Origin: Sarcophilus harrisii
Taxonomy: Eukaryota > Chordata > Mammalia > Dasyuromorphia > Dasyuridae
Direction: 5' to 3'
Length of the DNA: 64,000 nucleotides
NCBI RefSeq assembly: GCF_902635505.1
Contig: NC_045432.1
Coordinates: 72,795,823 to 72,859,822 of the forward strand
The notes under the pieces were generated by a model. The model was not told the DNA's origin. It did no database searches and saw only the letters and a program-made list of their open reading frames with translations. Shown piece by piece: positions 1 to 10,879 of this stretch. The position numbers and the translations under genes were made by a program. Each line of letters starts with the position of its first letter. Positions within the stretch are counted from its first letter, which is position 1.

Positions 1-59
1 ATGAATTGGCTTGGTTCACCCTTTTCATTTTTGATACTGGTAATTTGGTTTTTTCTTTC

Positions 60-127
60 TTAAAAAAATCAAATTGACCAATAGTTTATCTATTTCCTCC
101 TATAACCAGCTCCTAGTTTTATTTTTT
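60..127 (-). repeat. Old L1 fragment, left part (insertion target)
   Basis: The left side reads into agttttattttttagttcaa and the right side (1028-1075) continues ctttcaattttgttaatttc, which resembles antisense marsupial L1 ORF2. The younger L1 piece at 145-1010 split it. Confidence 0.4.
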
Positions 128-144
128 AGTTCAATGACTTTCTT

Positions 145-1010
145 TTTTTTCTTTTTTTTTTTATTTAATAGCCTTTTATTCACGGTTATATGCATGGGTA
201 ACTTTACAGCATTAACAGTTGCCAAACCCCTTGTTCCAAGTTTTTACCTCTTACTCCCCCACCCCCTCCCCTAGATGGCAGGATGACCAGTAGATGTTAA
301 ATACATTAAAATATAAATTAGATACACAATAAGTATACATGACCAAAACGTTATTTTGCTGTACAAAAAATCAGACTCTGAAATATTGTACAATTAGCTT
401 GTGAAGGAAATCAAAAATGCAGGTGTGCATAAATATAGGGATTGGGAATTCAATGTAATGGTTTTTAGTCATCTCCCAGAGTTCTTTTTCTGGGTATAGC
501 TAGTTCAGTTCATTACTGCTCCATTAGAAATGATTTGGTTGATCTCGTTGCTGAGGATGGCCTGGTCCATCAGAACTGGTCATCATATAGTATTGTTGTT
601 GAAGTATATAATGATCTCCTGGTCCTGCTCATTTCACTCAGCATCAGTTCGTGTAAGTCTCTCCAGGCCTTTCTGAAATCATCCTGTTGGTCATTTCTTA
701 CAGAACAGTAATATTCCATAATATTCATATACCACAATTTATTCGGCCGTTCTCCAACTGATGGACATCCACTCAGTTTCTAGTTTCTAGCCACTACAAA
801 AAGGGCTGCCACAAACATTCGTGCACATACAGGTCCCTTTCCCTTCTTTAGTATCTCTTTTGGATATAAGCCCAGTAGTAACACTGCTGGATCAAAGGAT
901 ATGCACAGTTTGATAACTTTTTGAGCATAGTTCCAAACTACTCTCCAGAATGGTTGGATTCATTCACAATGCATCAGTGTCCCAGTTTTCTCACATCCCC
1001 TCCAACAATC
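145..1010 (-). repeat. L1 LINE 3' end, antisense, 5'-truncated, with 17-bp TSD
   Basis: The element starts with its poly-A tail seen as poly-T (about 145-165) and runs through the marsupial L1 3' UTR (cattaacagttgccaaac, then the segment around 'gataagcccagtagtaacactg' near 868-885). It is flanked by a perfect direct repeat agttcaatgactttctt at 128-144 and 1011-1027, the target-site duplication. Perfect TSDs suggest a fairly young insertion. It contains no coding capacity. Confidence 0.85.
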
Positions 1011-1027
1011 AGTTCAATGACTTTCTT

Positions 1028-1075
1028 ACTTTCAATTTTGTTAATTTCTCCTTTGATATTCTGGCTCTCCCTGTC
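1028..1075 (-). repeat. Old L1 fragment, right part
   Basis: Continuation of the older LINE-like sequence after the 17-bp duplication (see 60-127). The sequence beyond it, to about 1380, is not recognised. Confidence 0.35.
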
Positions 1076-1380
1076 CACGAGGCCACTCAGCTCAGTTACG
1101 TCCAACGGTTCCTGTCTTTTCAGAGTGGCACCAGATGGGTCGTGGCTCCTTTGGATCACCGTGTATTACTTTTATGAGAGCTACCTTAACTTTTCCCTGA
1201 TTGATTTCAGCTTTGTAAAAATATATATTAATATATTGTAATTGCACGTAAGACAATTCCCAGCAAAAAGCCAACCTTTGCTAGACAACATTCCTTCAAA
1301 AAGAGTTACATACTGCCCAATGACATACTAGTGAAGTCACTTTCTACTGATATTAATAGAAGGGAAGGACATGATGGGTA

Positions 1381-1545
1381 CAGTGAAGAGACTGGGAGTC
1401 AGTAACTTGAGTTGGAATCCTTTTCTGATATTTACTGTGTAGGTGATCTTGGAAAAGTCATTGAATTACTCTTGACCTCAGTGCCCTCCTCTGGAAAGCG
1501 AGAGAGGTCAATTAAATCACCACAGATTTTCCTCTCAGCTCTAAA
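1381..1545 (+). repeat. Old tRNA-type SINE
   Basis: Contains the eroded pattern gagtcagtaacttgagttggaa, then a 'gtaggtgatcttgg' tract and 'tcagtgccctcctctgg', the order seen in tRNA-derived mammalian SINEs. Heavily diverged. Confidence 0.5.
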
Positions 1546-1838
1546 CTTGCGAAGCTGTGCGTCCCTAAGATCTCCCTTGCACCCTAGGTATACATTTTCC
1601 TCACAGTGATAATAAAAATGAGAAAGGAAGAGGAGGAAAATTGGGTGAACCCAGCTGTTTAATAACCTGAATTTTCTCAGATAACAAGGATTTGGATAGT
1701 TACCTGGGACCATTTTTCTCCAAGCTGCAGAAAAGCCCACACGGAACAAAGTCTTAAGGTTCACTTGTTCTTCAAAGTCAGTACTGAGAGAGCATCCAGA
1801 GATGCTGTTTGAGAGCCCCGTGTTCCCTCAGAAGGGGA

Positions 1839-1955
1839 TCAGAGAGAGGTGGGTGGAAATAGGAGAAGAGGAGCAGGGGAGGGAGATAGAGGGGAGAAGA
1901 GGAGAAAGGAAAGGAAGAAGAGAGAACAGAAGGGAGGAGGAGAGGGAAGGCGAAA
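1839..1955 (+). repeat. GA-rich purine tract
   Basis: About 115 nt composed almost wholly of A and G (aggagaagaggagcagggga and similar). Low-complexity; frames through it encode only Glu/Arg/Gly repeats. Confidence 0.85.
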
Positions 1956-2025
1956 TTGCCATTGCCACATTAAGAACAAATGAAATAAAATTAGCACCTT
2001 TATTGAAACTAAAAACTAGGAAGTA

Positions 2026-2100
2026 GGAAATCTCCCCCTTTGGAGAAGTCTCCCTGTTTGGAGAAATATCCCCTTTTGGAGAAATCTCCCTTTTAGAAAT
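2026..2100 (+). repeat. Tandem array of small palindromes
   Basis: Three or four copies of a roughly 18-bp unit around ggagaaatctcc (2042-2053, 2060-2071, 2078-2089). Each unit is itself a dyad, ggaga...tctcc, so both tandem and inverted symmetry are present. Confidence 0.75.
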
Positions 2101-2509
2101 GGAGCAGGTGCTAGGGGCCTTGGGAGGTTGAGTGCATTGAAGCTGGTTGCCATGATAATGTCATAAGCTCTTTTTAATCAATCAATTATTTATTTTCTCT
2201 TACCATCACTCACCCATTTCTCTGCTATGGTAGTCTCTGGCCAGAACTTGGTTCCCAGTTGGAGTTTGCAGAAGTGGAGCCCAGGGCATGCCTTTAGGAT
2301 TTGGTCTGCATTGGTTTGTTATGTATGCCCTGATACCCACAAGCCTTACCTAATGAGCCTGATGTTTCCTGTGTCCATTTTAGAGAGGAGGGTGAATGGG
2401 TACTGGGCAGATCTTGACAAAGCCCGACAAAGGACATTTCCTCTTCCTTCTAGGTCAAGAAAGGTAAGCTGGGATCATCCCCTAGGCCCAAGCAGCACCT
2501 TCTCTTCTG

Positions 2510-2625
2510 TGCAAAAGAGTTGCATGATCTCAAGTAAATCCATCGTCTTGTTTCTTCAGTTTCTCATCCAGTAAAATGAAGGGATTTGAGTAACTGACCT
2601 TGAAGAGCCCGCCCTTCCCCATGAT
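2510..2625 (+). repeat. Old tRNA-type SINE fragment
   Basis: Pattern gatctcaagtaaatcc then cttcagtttctcatccagta and 'aaaatgaagggatttgagta', the central and 3' part of a mammalian tRNA-SINE. Confidence 0.5.
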
Positions 2626-2934
2626 TCATCTTAAGGTAAGGTCAGTTCTTTAGCAGGAAAGCCCTCTGCGATGGTTCCTGGTGAAGGGACTCCTAGCCAA
2701 GTCAGGAAGCCCTTTCCACAGTATTTCCGGGAGTCATTGACCCGTCAAGGAGAGAGGCTCAGTGGGAAGGTGGAGTGGAGGAGGGCTTGACTTCCAGTGT
2801 TCAGAACCAGCTAAAACTTGATTTAAGAAGAGAAAGTAAAATGGAGGTGGGGAGGAAGGGAACCAGTTTAAGGGTTTCTGGATGCTCAAGGCAAAATTCT
2901 CTAAGGCCTAGACAACAGCCATCCCAACAGTCTA

Positions 2935-3145
2935 AACAGATTGAGTCCTTTAAGCTCTATGAAACACTCGGCATCCTGTAACTTGTTTGGTTCTCATACC
3001 GTCACGGGACATCTAAGCATTACCACGTTCTTATTTTTACAAAGGGGGAAACTGAGGCTCCTAGAGCAAAGGGACTTGCTCAGGGCCATGCCACTCAGTA
3101 AATGTCTGAGTCAGAATACCGACTCCAAGTGTGCCTCTGTCCAGC
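2935..3145 (+). repeat. MIR SINE
   Basis: Shows the MIR core in order: 'tttacaaagggggaaactga' then 'ggctcctagagcaaaggga', 'cttgctcagggccatgcc' and 'cagtaaatgtctgagtcag'. Ancient and diverged. Confidence 0.65.
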
Positions 3146-3376
3146 AGCCAGTGCAGGGCCTTCGCCGGTGTAGATACTTCAAAAACGTTTTGCCGAATTG
3201 ACCCTCTTTTGTCACTTCTCTATCTCCGACTTGGAAGGGCAGCCTAGTTCCACCCAGGGACTTCAGGCAGCAAAGATAAATAATTCAAAGATGGAAACCC
3301 AGAAAACGTTCTTTCAGCAAAGAGTCCCTTGACAGTGAAAATAAGTGAAAATAAGAACGAATGGCTGTGTCTTCTG

Positions 3377-3398
3377 AGTGTGTGTGTGTGTGTGTGTG
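3377..3398 (+). repeat. (TG)n microsatellite
   Basis: About 10 uninterrupted TG units. Not associated with a gene. Confidence 0.85.
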
Positions 3399-4199
3399 GG
3401 GAAAGAGTAAGGAGCGGTTTCTAACTGTGTCCAGAGAGAGGCCAGTCAGAGTCTCTCCAGCGAGCAGCAAGCGAGGTCCGCTTGCTGCCTCCTTGGGCTG
3501 CCGAGCAGTCGGTGCCCAGTACCGCGTAGGCTTTGGCTCCATAGAGGAGCGATCGCTCTCTCCCCAGGTCGGCAGCCTTTTGGCATTGTCAGCTGGATGC
3601 TCCTTTTATCCTCTGGCCTTTTCCAAGACAAGGCGAGCTCAAAGGGGAAAGAAGACAGATGGAGGGAGGAGGAGGCAACATGTGTTGTTGGGCCTCATTC
3701 AGGCGCCACAGGGGAAAAGCAACTCACAGTAGCAACTTTCTTGCTTGTACAGCATCTGAGCCCAGAGTGCCCTCCCCAGTAGTGCAGAGGAGGCTGATTC
3801 TTAGATGGCACCTTTTATGGCAGGCCTCTGGGCATCCAAAAGCCTCAAGTCCTCCTTCTAACACCGCCTGCCAAGTATGGCCAGCTTATCTCTCCCATTG
3901 TGCGGATGAGGAAACTGGCTGCTCAAGGATGAGAGTATGGACAGACTGGTACGTCCATAGCAAAAGGGTGCAAGCAGCCTGCTAGCGATAGAGAGGGGCC
4001 TGAGTTGGAGCTCAATAACTGGGATGGGCTTAGGATGAGCCAACCCCACTCTTAGCTGCTCTTAAACTCATGCTTGTGAGGGGCAGGGGCAATGGGACTG
4101 TTGGTATCCAGAGCAAACCTTGTCGCCTTCCCCCGTCCCAACAAGCTTGCCTATTTTTCTTGAGCATCCCCCTGGCTTCCGAGTCAGCCAGGTTCACAA

Positions 4200-4510
4200 T
4201 CTCAGGCTCGTCCTCAGCCCTTTGTCCAGTCACAATATCGGACTTCGCTGTTCCGCATCGTAATAAGTTTCTAATTGACCTCCCTGTGTCCAGTCTCTGT
4301 CCTGAATCCGTTCTCTAAGCATACATAGAGCTAGCCTTCCTAAGACTCAAAGCTGACGCCGTCTCTTCCTTGGCTTGAAAACTGGTAGTGGCTCCGTTAT
4401 CTCAAGGAGCAAATACAGATTTCTCAGCCTGGAATTCAAGGCCTTCCCTAAGCAGACTCTAAGTCCCTTCCCAGTCAGACATTTCTGCCCTTTGCACATT
4501 CTCCCCCTCC
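4200..4510 (+). repeat. L2 LINE 3' fragment
   Basis: Contains 'agtggctccgttatctcaa', 'ttctcagcctggaattcaag' and 'gccttccctaagcag', matching the conserved L2 tail in sense orientation. Confidence 0.55.
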
Positions 4511-5354
4511 CCCAAATCTGAAAAAGTATTACGAGTTTTCATGGATGGCAAGCTCAGTATGAATTCAGAGCCATGGTGGGCGAACTCAGGTAGACACAGA
4601 GGTCGCTAACGCATATGTGTGGGTGCATCCTGACTCAGAAGCCCATGTACTCACGTTAGCTGGGTCCTATTGTAGTTTAACACATTGCGTTCCAAATTTT
4701 GGGATGCTTCTGGTCCAGAGCGAGATGAGGCAGCCATTCAGCTACAGTGGGGGCTGACAGGCTTTCCAGACCTAGGGAGGGAACATTTGGTAAACTGGAG
4801 AGTGTCCAGCAGAGCAGCACCTTTCAACTTGACATTAGAACTTTCTTTACAGTTATGACTGTGAAAGTCGAAGGGGCTGCCTCAGGAGAAAAGAGGGCTC
4901 CTTTTAGCAGAAGGTTCCACATGAAGACTGGGTGAACCCTCGGAGAGAAGTTATGTCTGGGATTCTGGGTCAGCTAGAAGGCAGCCTACAGGCCTCTGAG
5001 CCACTCCTAGACTAGAAAGTTCTGTAATGTTCTTGACCCAATCTCAAGGACCTGGGGCCAGGCTGAAGCCAACAGGTGGAGCCAAATTTGGGGGGAATAG
5101 GGTACAATCCTGCCATAAAGTCCGAGGGGTCTGTAAATGAGAGTTCTTGCTAGCTGTTTTGCAAAAGAACTGGAAGAGAGGGGGCCAAATTGAAGCAAGG
5201 AAAAAGAAAGTAAGTGGAGAGCTTATACTGATGGGAGAAAAGGAAGCAACTGCTAGAAAGCAGGCAGGAATCAAAAGGGCTGCCCCTTAGAAATGGCTTC
5301 AGGGACATAGCCCATCAGCCAGCATCTTCTAGTCCGGTCTTGGTGCCCCAAACG

Positions 5355-5455
5355 AACTGTGAAATCAAGGACTCCTAGAATTAGAGCTGCAAGGGCCCTC
5401 AGTTACTGAGCCCAACTAATTTATCACATAGCTCATCAAATCAATTTAGAATGTA
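5355..5455 (+). repeat. MIR3-like marsupial SINE fragment
   Basis: The string ctagaattagagctgcaagg followed by 'gccctcagttactgagccc' resembles the head of MIR3-type repeats. Confidence 0.45.
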
Positions 5456-5509
5456 GATGGTTCCAAAAAGTCTGGACATCTTATTCCCGCTGTGTGAGAG
5501 AATCAGCTT

Positions 5510-6860
5510 TTTTTTTTAAGTAATAACTTTTTATTCCAAATACATGCAAAGATAGTTTTCAGCATTTATCCTTGCCAAATCTTGTTTCAAATTGTTTCCC
5601 TTCCTTCCCCCCATCCTTCCCTGCACAGCAAGTAATCCAATTTATGTTAAACACGTGTAATTCTTCTATTTCCACATTTATCATGTTGCTCAAGAAAAAT
5701 CAGACCAAAAATGAAAAAAAAAATTGAGAAAGAAAAAACTAGCAAGAAAACAACAACAAAAAAGGTGAAAATGCTAGGTCGTGATCCACACTCACTTCCC
5801 ACAGTCCTCTCTCTGGCTGCAGATGGCTCTCTCCATCATCAATCTATTGGAATTGGCCTGAATTGCCTTATTGTTGAAAAGAGCCACGTCTGTCAGAATT
5901 GATCATCATATAGTCTTGTTGTTGCTGTGTACAATGATCTCCTGGTTCTGTTCACTTCCCTCAGCCTCAGTTCCTGTAAGTCTCTCCAGGCCTCTCGGAA
6001 ATCATCCTGCAGGCCATTTCTTACAGAACTATAACATTCATGTATCATAACGTATTCAGCCATTCTCCAAATGATGGGCAGCCACTCAGTTTCCAGTCTC
6101 TGCCACTACAATAAGGGCTGCCACAAACGTTTCTGCACATATGGGTCCCTTTCCCTCCTTTATGATCTCTTTGGGATATAAGCCCACTAGAGACACTGCT
6201 GGATCAAAGGGGATGCACAGTTTGATAGCCCTTTGGGCATAGTCTAAATTGCTCTCCAGAATGGTTGGATAGGTTCACAACTCCACCAACAATGTATTAA
6301 TGTCCCAGTTTTCTCACATCCCTTCCTATATTCAACATTCTCTCTTCCTGTCGTCTTAACCTGAGAGTTGTTTTAATTTGCATTTCTCTGATCCATAGTG
6401 ATTTAGAGCCTTTTTATATGATTAGAAATGGTTCTCATTTCTTTGTCTGAAAATTGTCTGTTCATATCCTTTGACCATTAATCCGTTTAAGAATACTTGT
6501 ATTCTTATAAATGTGACTCAGTTCTCTATATATTTTCGAAATAAGGCCTTTATCAGAACTCTTGGGTGTAACATTTTTTCTCAGTTTTCTGCTTCTGTTC
6601 TAATCTTGGCTGCATTAGTTTTGTTTGTACAAAACCTTTTTGATCCATTTTGCATGTCATGATATTCTCTAGTTCTTCTTTGGCCATGAATTCCTTCTTT
6701 CTCTACGGATCTGAGAGGTAGACTATCCCTCGTTCTCCTAATTTGCTTATAGTATCGCCCTTTATATCTGAATCATGAGCTCGTTTTGACCTTATCTTGG
6801 TATAGGATGTTAGGTGTTGGTCAGTGTCTAGTTTCTGCCATACTAGTTTCCAATTAGGCC
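5510..6860 (-). repeat. L1 LINE 3' region, antisense, 5'-truncated
   Basis: Starts with poly-T at about 5511, then an A-rich L1 3' UTR, the same segment as in 145-1010 (cagtttgatagccctttggg near 6219), 'aattgctctccagaatggtt' and the region facing the end of ORF2 (tttatcagaactcttgggtg, 'gaccttatcttggtatagga'). About 1.35 kb. More diverged than the 145-1010 copy. The stretch from 6860 to about 7170 is not recognised. Confidence 0.8.
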
Positions 6861-7284
6861 AATCATCTCTTTGGGGATTGACAGCAGAAAGTAATCCTGT
6901 TACTTTCCCTGTAAGTAAACCTATCCGTTTTCTGAATTTCTCATCATCATGGGAATCTGATCGGCTTCCCCTGTGGTACTCTCCCGACCCTGTTCCCAAG
7001 AAATGGGCTTGTTCTGGGCTCAAGCTAAAGGATAATAATGAAATGGCAGGCCTCTTTAATGCTACACTCCAGAATTTGAAGGGAAAATGGCTGCTGTGTG
7101 AGAATGGGCTCTTCTAGAGGTATTGGGGCTCAGATTTAAAGTGTGGGTTAGAGCTCAAGGCCAGAAGATTGGCTGGACCTTCAGTGGCGTCACTGGCCAC
7201 TGGCTTGGTTTGGATTTGTGCTTTGGCCCTTTGCATTTTCCCAGCTCCATGTCAGTTTCAAGGAAGGAGAGGGAGAGATGAGAA

Positions 7285-7410
7285 GAGACAAGAAGTATTT
7301 ATTAGACACTTAACATGTATGAGGCTGAGTGTTGACGATACAGAGGCAAAAATAAAACAGTCGCTTTCCTCAAGGAGCTTATGTTCCATTGAGGTGGGGG
7401 ACAGGGATGG
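7285..7410 (+). repeat. L2-like repeat fragment
   Basis: Words aagtatttattagacactta, 'acatgtatgaggctgag' and 'ctcaaggagcttatgttcc' fit the L2 3' region. A (CA)n tract follows. Confidence 0.55.
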
Positions 7411-7413
7411 GAA

Positions 7414-7415
<2 letters not shown>

Positions 7416-7456
<41 letters not shown>
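7416..7456 (+). repeat. (CA)n microsatellite
   Basis: About 20 uninterrupted CA units directly after the L2-like fragment. Confidence 0.95.
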
Positions 7457-7461
<5 letters not shown>

Positions 7462-7904
7462 TATTATAAAACACTTCAATGCAAAATGAAGTAGTTTGTA
7501 TTTTATCCAAGAGGCAATAGGGAATCACTGATGCTTCTTGACAGGGGAATAACATGGTAGGACCTAGCTTTAGGAATATCTAATTGGCCACTTCTCAGTC
7601 TCTTTTATTTCTCCCCTGCTTTCCTTCACCCTGACAAATGTTGACCTTTCCTTTAAACAAACAAAAGGATGAAGCAAGATGATTTTCAATCCTTCTGTCT
7701 TCCTCAAAGGGTCCTTGAAGATTAAATGAATGTAAATTGGCCGTGCCCTTTCACCAGCCCTTCAGTGAAGGCAACCGGGTTTGGCTTTGGCGAACCTGGC
7801 CCTTCCTTTTTGTGCCTTCTCCCAGCAGTCAGCATCTTTGCACCCATTCTTTGCAGGCTCTTGTTGTATGATTCCTTCCAATAATCTTTTTGCTTTTATC
7901 ATAA

Positions 7905-8115
7905 TCGAGTAATAACACTTTATGTTTCTCTATAACTCTTTAGAGCCATGCAAAAGTTTTCAAGATACCATCTACATAATCTCATTTGTGCCTCAGCTTT
8001 CCTAGAAAAGGCTCTACGAGTATCACTGTCTTATAGTTTAAGCTGAGAGCTTAAAGGTCGTGCTCATGGGGTCACAGCTAGTAAGCTTCCGAGGCGGGAG
8101 TTGATCTGGCTCTTG
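7905..8115 (+). repeat. MIR SINE
   Basis: Pattern 'agccatgcaaaagttttcaa', 'catctacataatctcattt', 'gtcacagctagtaagct' and 'gaggcgggagttgatctgg', the MIR layout. Diverged. Confidence 0.55.
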
Positions 8116-8119
8116 TCCT

Positions 8120-9800
8120 TTCTTCAGGGACCAAAGCAACAGAGGCTTTGATGGGGGAATTTCGGACATCAGAGCACTGAAAATGGAGGGGGGACCTGGC
8201 ACACCCCCTCCTCTCCCGAATCCCAAGGTCAGTCTCCATGCTTGCTCATAAAGTTCCTCAGGATTTCTCCTCCATCTGAGAGAGAAAGTTGGGTTCCTGA
8301 AGCAAACAGAGGGCATCTGGGTAGTCAGTGTGCCGGTGCCCGGGGCGCCTCGGCAGCCCCAGCCCACTCTGTCTTTTTCCGGTGGCAGCTCGGGATCTGC
8401 CGGACTAAGAAGAAGCAGATGGGGCCCTCCTCCTCCTCTGATTTGATCTGGAGGGGTGCCCAGCCCAGCAGATGGCCGCATGCCCAGGGAGGGCACTGTC
8501 CTTTTGTGTACAGGCAGACAGGACACCCCCAGGGCTTAGGCCAGTGGCTTGGGGTGAAGGGGATGGGCAGGGACCGGGGGAGCTTTTCCTGGGGAACCCG
8601 TCTCTGCACCCCAGAAAGGGCTGGGCTCCCAGGAGAGCCAGTGAGGGGCACCTGGCCACAGCGTGTGCAGGAGGTTGCTCTCGATGTCTCTTCCTGCTTA
8701 GTGAATAAACAAGGAGAAAAGCACTCTGGGCAGCTCTGAGCTGCCTCTTGTGCCCACACAGCCAGAAGAATTCCTGTGAAATCTCGCTGGAGGCCGGGGG
8801 GGGGGGTGGTGGAGACCAGGGAGGACAGCAGGGAGCTGGCTCTTGGCAGGGGTTGCGGCCGCCTCCCCCAGCCTGTCTCCGCGGGTCCCAGACCCACGCT
8901 GCCACAACCCCTTTCTGCCCCCGCTCCTCCAGGCTTCCCCTTCCCCGGGGCCACTTTAATTTGCCCAGTATTGAAAGCACCTCGGCCCGAGCAGCTCGCC
9001 TCAGTGGTGCTCAGATGCCCAGCAGGACAGACTGCGGCTGTGGAAGGCTTGCTGGTTGCCATGGTGAGCAGCCACCCCCCCTCCCCTGGGAGGAGGATTA
9101 GGGAGCTGCTCCTCTCAGTGTTTCTGGGGGTTGGTTCTGATGAATTCTGTTGGCTTTTCCCTCCTCCCCCGTCCTTAGTAAAGTCTCCAAGCACCAAAAC
9201 AGAGATTATGGGGAGCCCCAGCTGCTCCCCAGCTTGGCTGTCAGAGCTCCCCAGCCTTCCCCCTGGGGATGATGGGTACATCCTCTTCCAGAGAGATTCC
9301 TTGGAGGGATGGAGGGAAGTGAGATGGGTCCTCCTGAGGGATAGTTTGTGGGAATGACCCGGAAGAAACCCCCAGCTCGCCTCTGTCCACGACATCCAGC
9401 ATCCCCCTCCCTTCAGCCTTTGCTTCTCCATCAGGCAGCCAGAGCAGAGGGTTTCTGGGCGGAGGGAGCTCCCCATGTCCCTGGGCACAAAGAGCTTCCA
9501 GAACAGGGGATTAACTACAAGTCTGGGCCTGTGCAGGCCACGGGCAGGCTTCACTGCCTGGCAGCAGTCCTGCTTCCATTTCCCTTGCTCTCCCTCAAGC
9601 TACTAGAATTTGACTGTGGGATACCATGTTGCACCCATCTAGGGATGGGTGGGCAGTGGGATAATGGAAGCACCCACCAAAGGCCCTTCTCTCTGTCGTC
9701 ACTCTCTGCCATTTGAGCATTTCTGTTGAAGGATGGCCTCATGGACATGTTCTGGGACTAGGGTCCAGCTTCTGCCTGAGTTCAAACTTCTGGGTTTAGA
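8120..9800. other. GC-rich intergenic sequence, no gene recognised
   Basis: High GC keeps several frames open (up to about 409 codons on the minus strand), overlapping on both strands. The conceptual proteins are rich in Pro, Gly, Ser and Arg, with no domain, no exon-like splice structure and no family resemblance that I recognise. I treat this as non-coding. Confidence 0.6.
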
Positions 9801-9814
9801 AGTAAATATATCTG

Positions 9815-9995
9815 GGGCAGCTGGGTGGCGCAGTGGATAGAGCACAAGCCCTGGAGGCAGGAGGACCCGAGTTCAAATTTGACCTCAGACACTTAACATT
9901 TCCTAGCTGTGTGACCCGGACAAGCCACTTAACCCCAATTGCCTCAGCAAAAAAAAAAAAAAAAAAAAAAAAAAGAAGGAGAAGAAGAAAAAAAA
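9815..9995 (+). repeat. tRNA-derived marsupial SINE (WSINE1/SINE1 type), complete
   Basis: Begins gggcagctgggtggcgcag with the A box (tggcgcagtgg) and B box (gagttcaaatttg), then 'tagctgtgtgacccgg' and 'ccacttaaccccaattgcct', ending in a long A-rich tail. It is flanked by agtaaatatatctg (9801-9814) and agtaaagatatctg (9996-10009), a 14-bp target duplication with one mismatch. This is the best single marker of the marsupial origin of the window. Confidence 0.9.
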
Positions 9996-10674
9996 AGTAA
10001 AGATATCTGCTGTGGTTTATGTGCCCCACAGTCCAAAGGGCTCCATCTGGTCCATTCTGGGCACCATTTTCCTGCCCTTTGTCCAGCTCGGTAGCATTTG
10101 GAGAATGAACCTGAGCTTCACTTCCTAGAACGTGGTCTAGTTCTTTTCCTATTTGAACCTGGCCTCAGCTGTGTCCTGTGGCAGATGGCATCACCCCGGG
10201 CGCTTGGGCCAAGCGTATGACTTTGGACGAGCCCTTTGACCCCTTTAACCCCAGTTTCCTTAGTTCTTGTCCCGCTTTCACCAAAGAGGGAATGCCTACA
10301 TCCAGCCGGGGGTGCTGTAGTGTCTGGAGACCTGAGGAGACGCACTAAGTCTGGGGCCAACTTGCCAGGCTGCTCTGTGCTCCCAGTCTTGGGCTGGGGA
10401 ACTGGAGGGAGGGAGGATGAGGAAAGAGAGAGGAGGGTGGCAGTCTGGCCCAAAAGCAGAGGGAACAGACTGGGAGTGACTGATTACTGACTTACGCCAG
10501 CTTCTGGGAATGGCCTGAGGATCCTTCCTTCTGCAGTGGAGCCTCTCTACGGCCCACAGAGGCTAAGCGGGTGCTGCTGGAGAAGCAGCCTATTATCAAA
10601 AGAGATGGGGAGTCCTGGAAAATACAGACCCACGGCCGAGAAATCGCTCCCTGAGTGTCCGGAGATACAGGAAG

Positions 10675-10875
10675 GAAATGAGTCAGAGCTGACATTTACA
10701 CGGCACTCGAAGGTTTGCCGGGAACCTCACACTGGGGCACTTTTATGTGGCTTTTGCAGTGGCCCGGGGAAGTATGGATTACACGTAGTATTCTCTTGAT
10801 CATAGAGACTCAGAGCCAGCAGCTGACTTGCTCTTGGTCCTAGTGGCAGGACTTGAACCCTGCTCTTCACAGATC
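10675..10875 (+). repeat. MIR SINE (diverged)
   Basis: Words 'gacatttacacggcactcg', 'aaggtttgccgggaacctca' and 'ggcaggacttgaaccctgct' fit a MIR. Confidence 0.45.
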
Positions 10876-10879
10876 CAGG

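Noticed and set aside
8325-9554. 409-codon minus-strand frame, the longest in the window
   Set aside because: Lies in GC-rich DNA with overlapping long frames on both strands, has low-complexity Pro/Gly/Ser composition, no recognisable domain, and no splice or promoter context.
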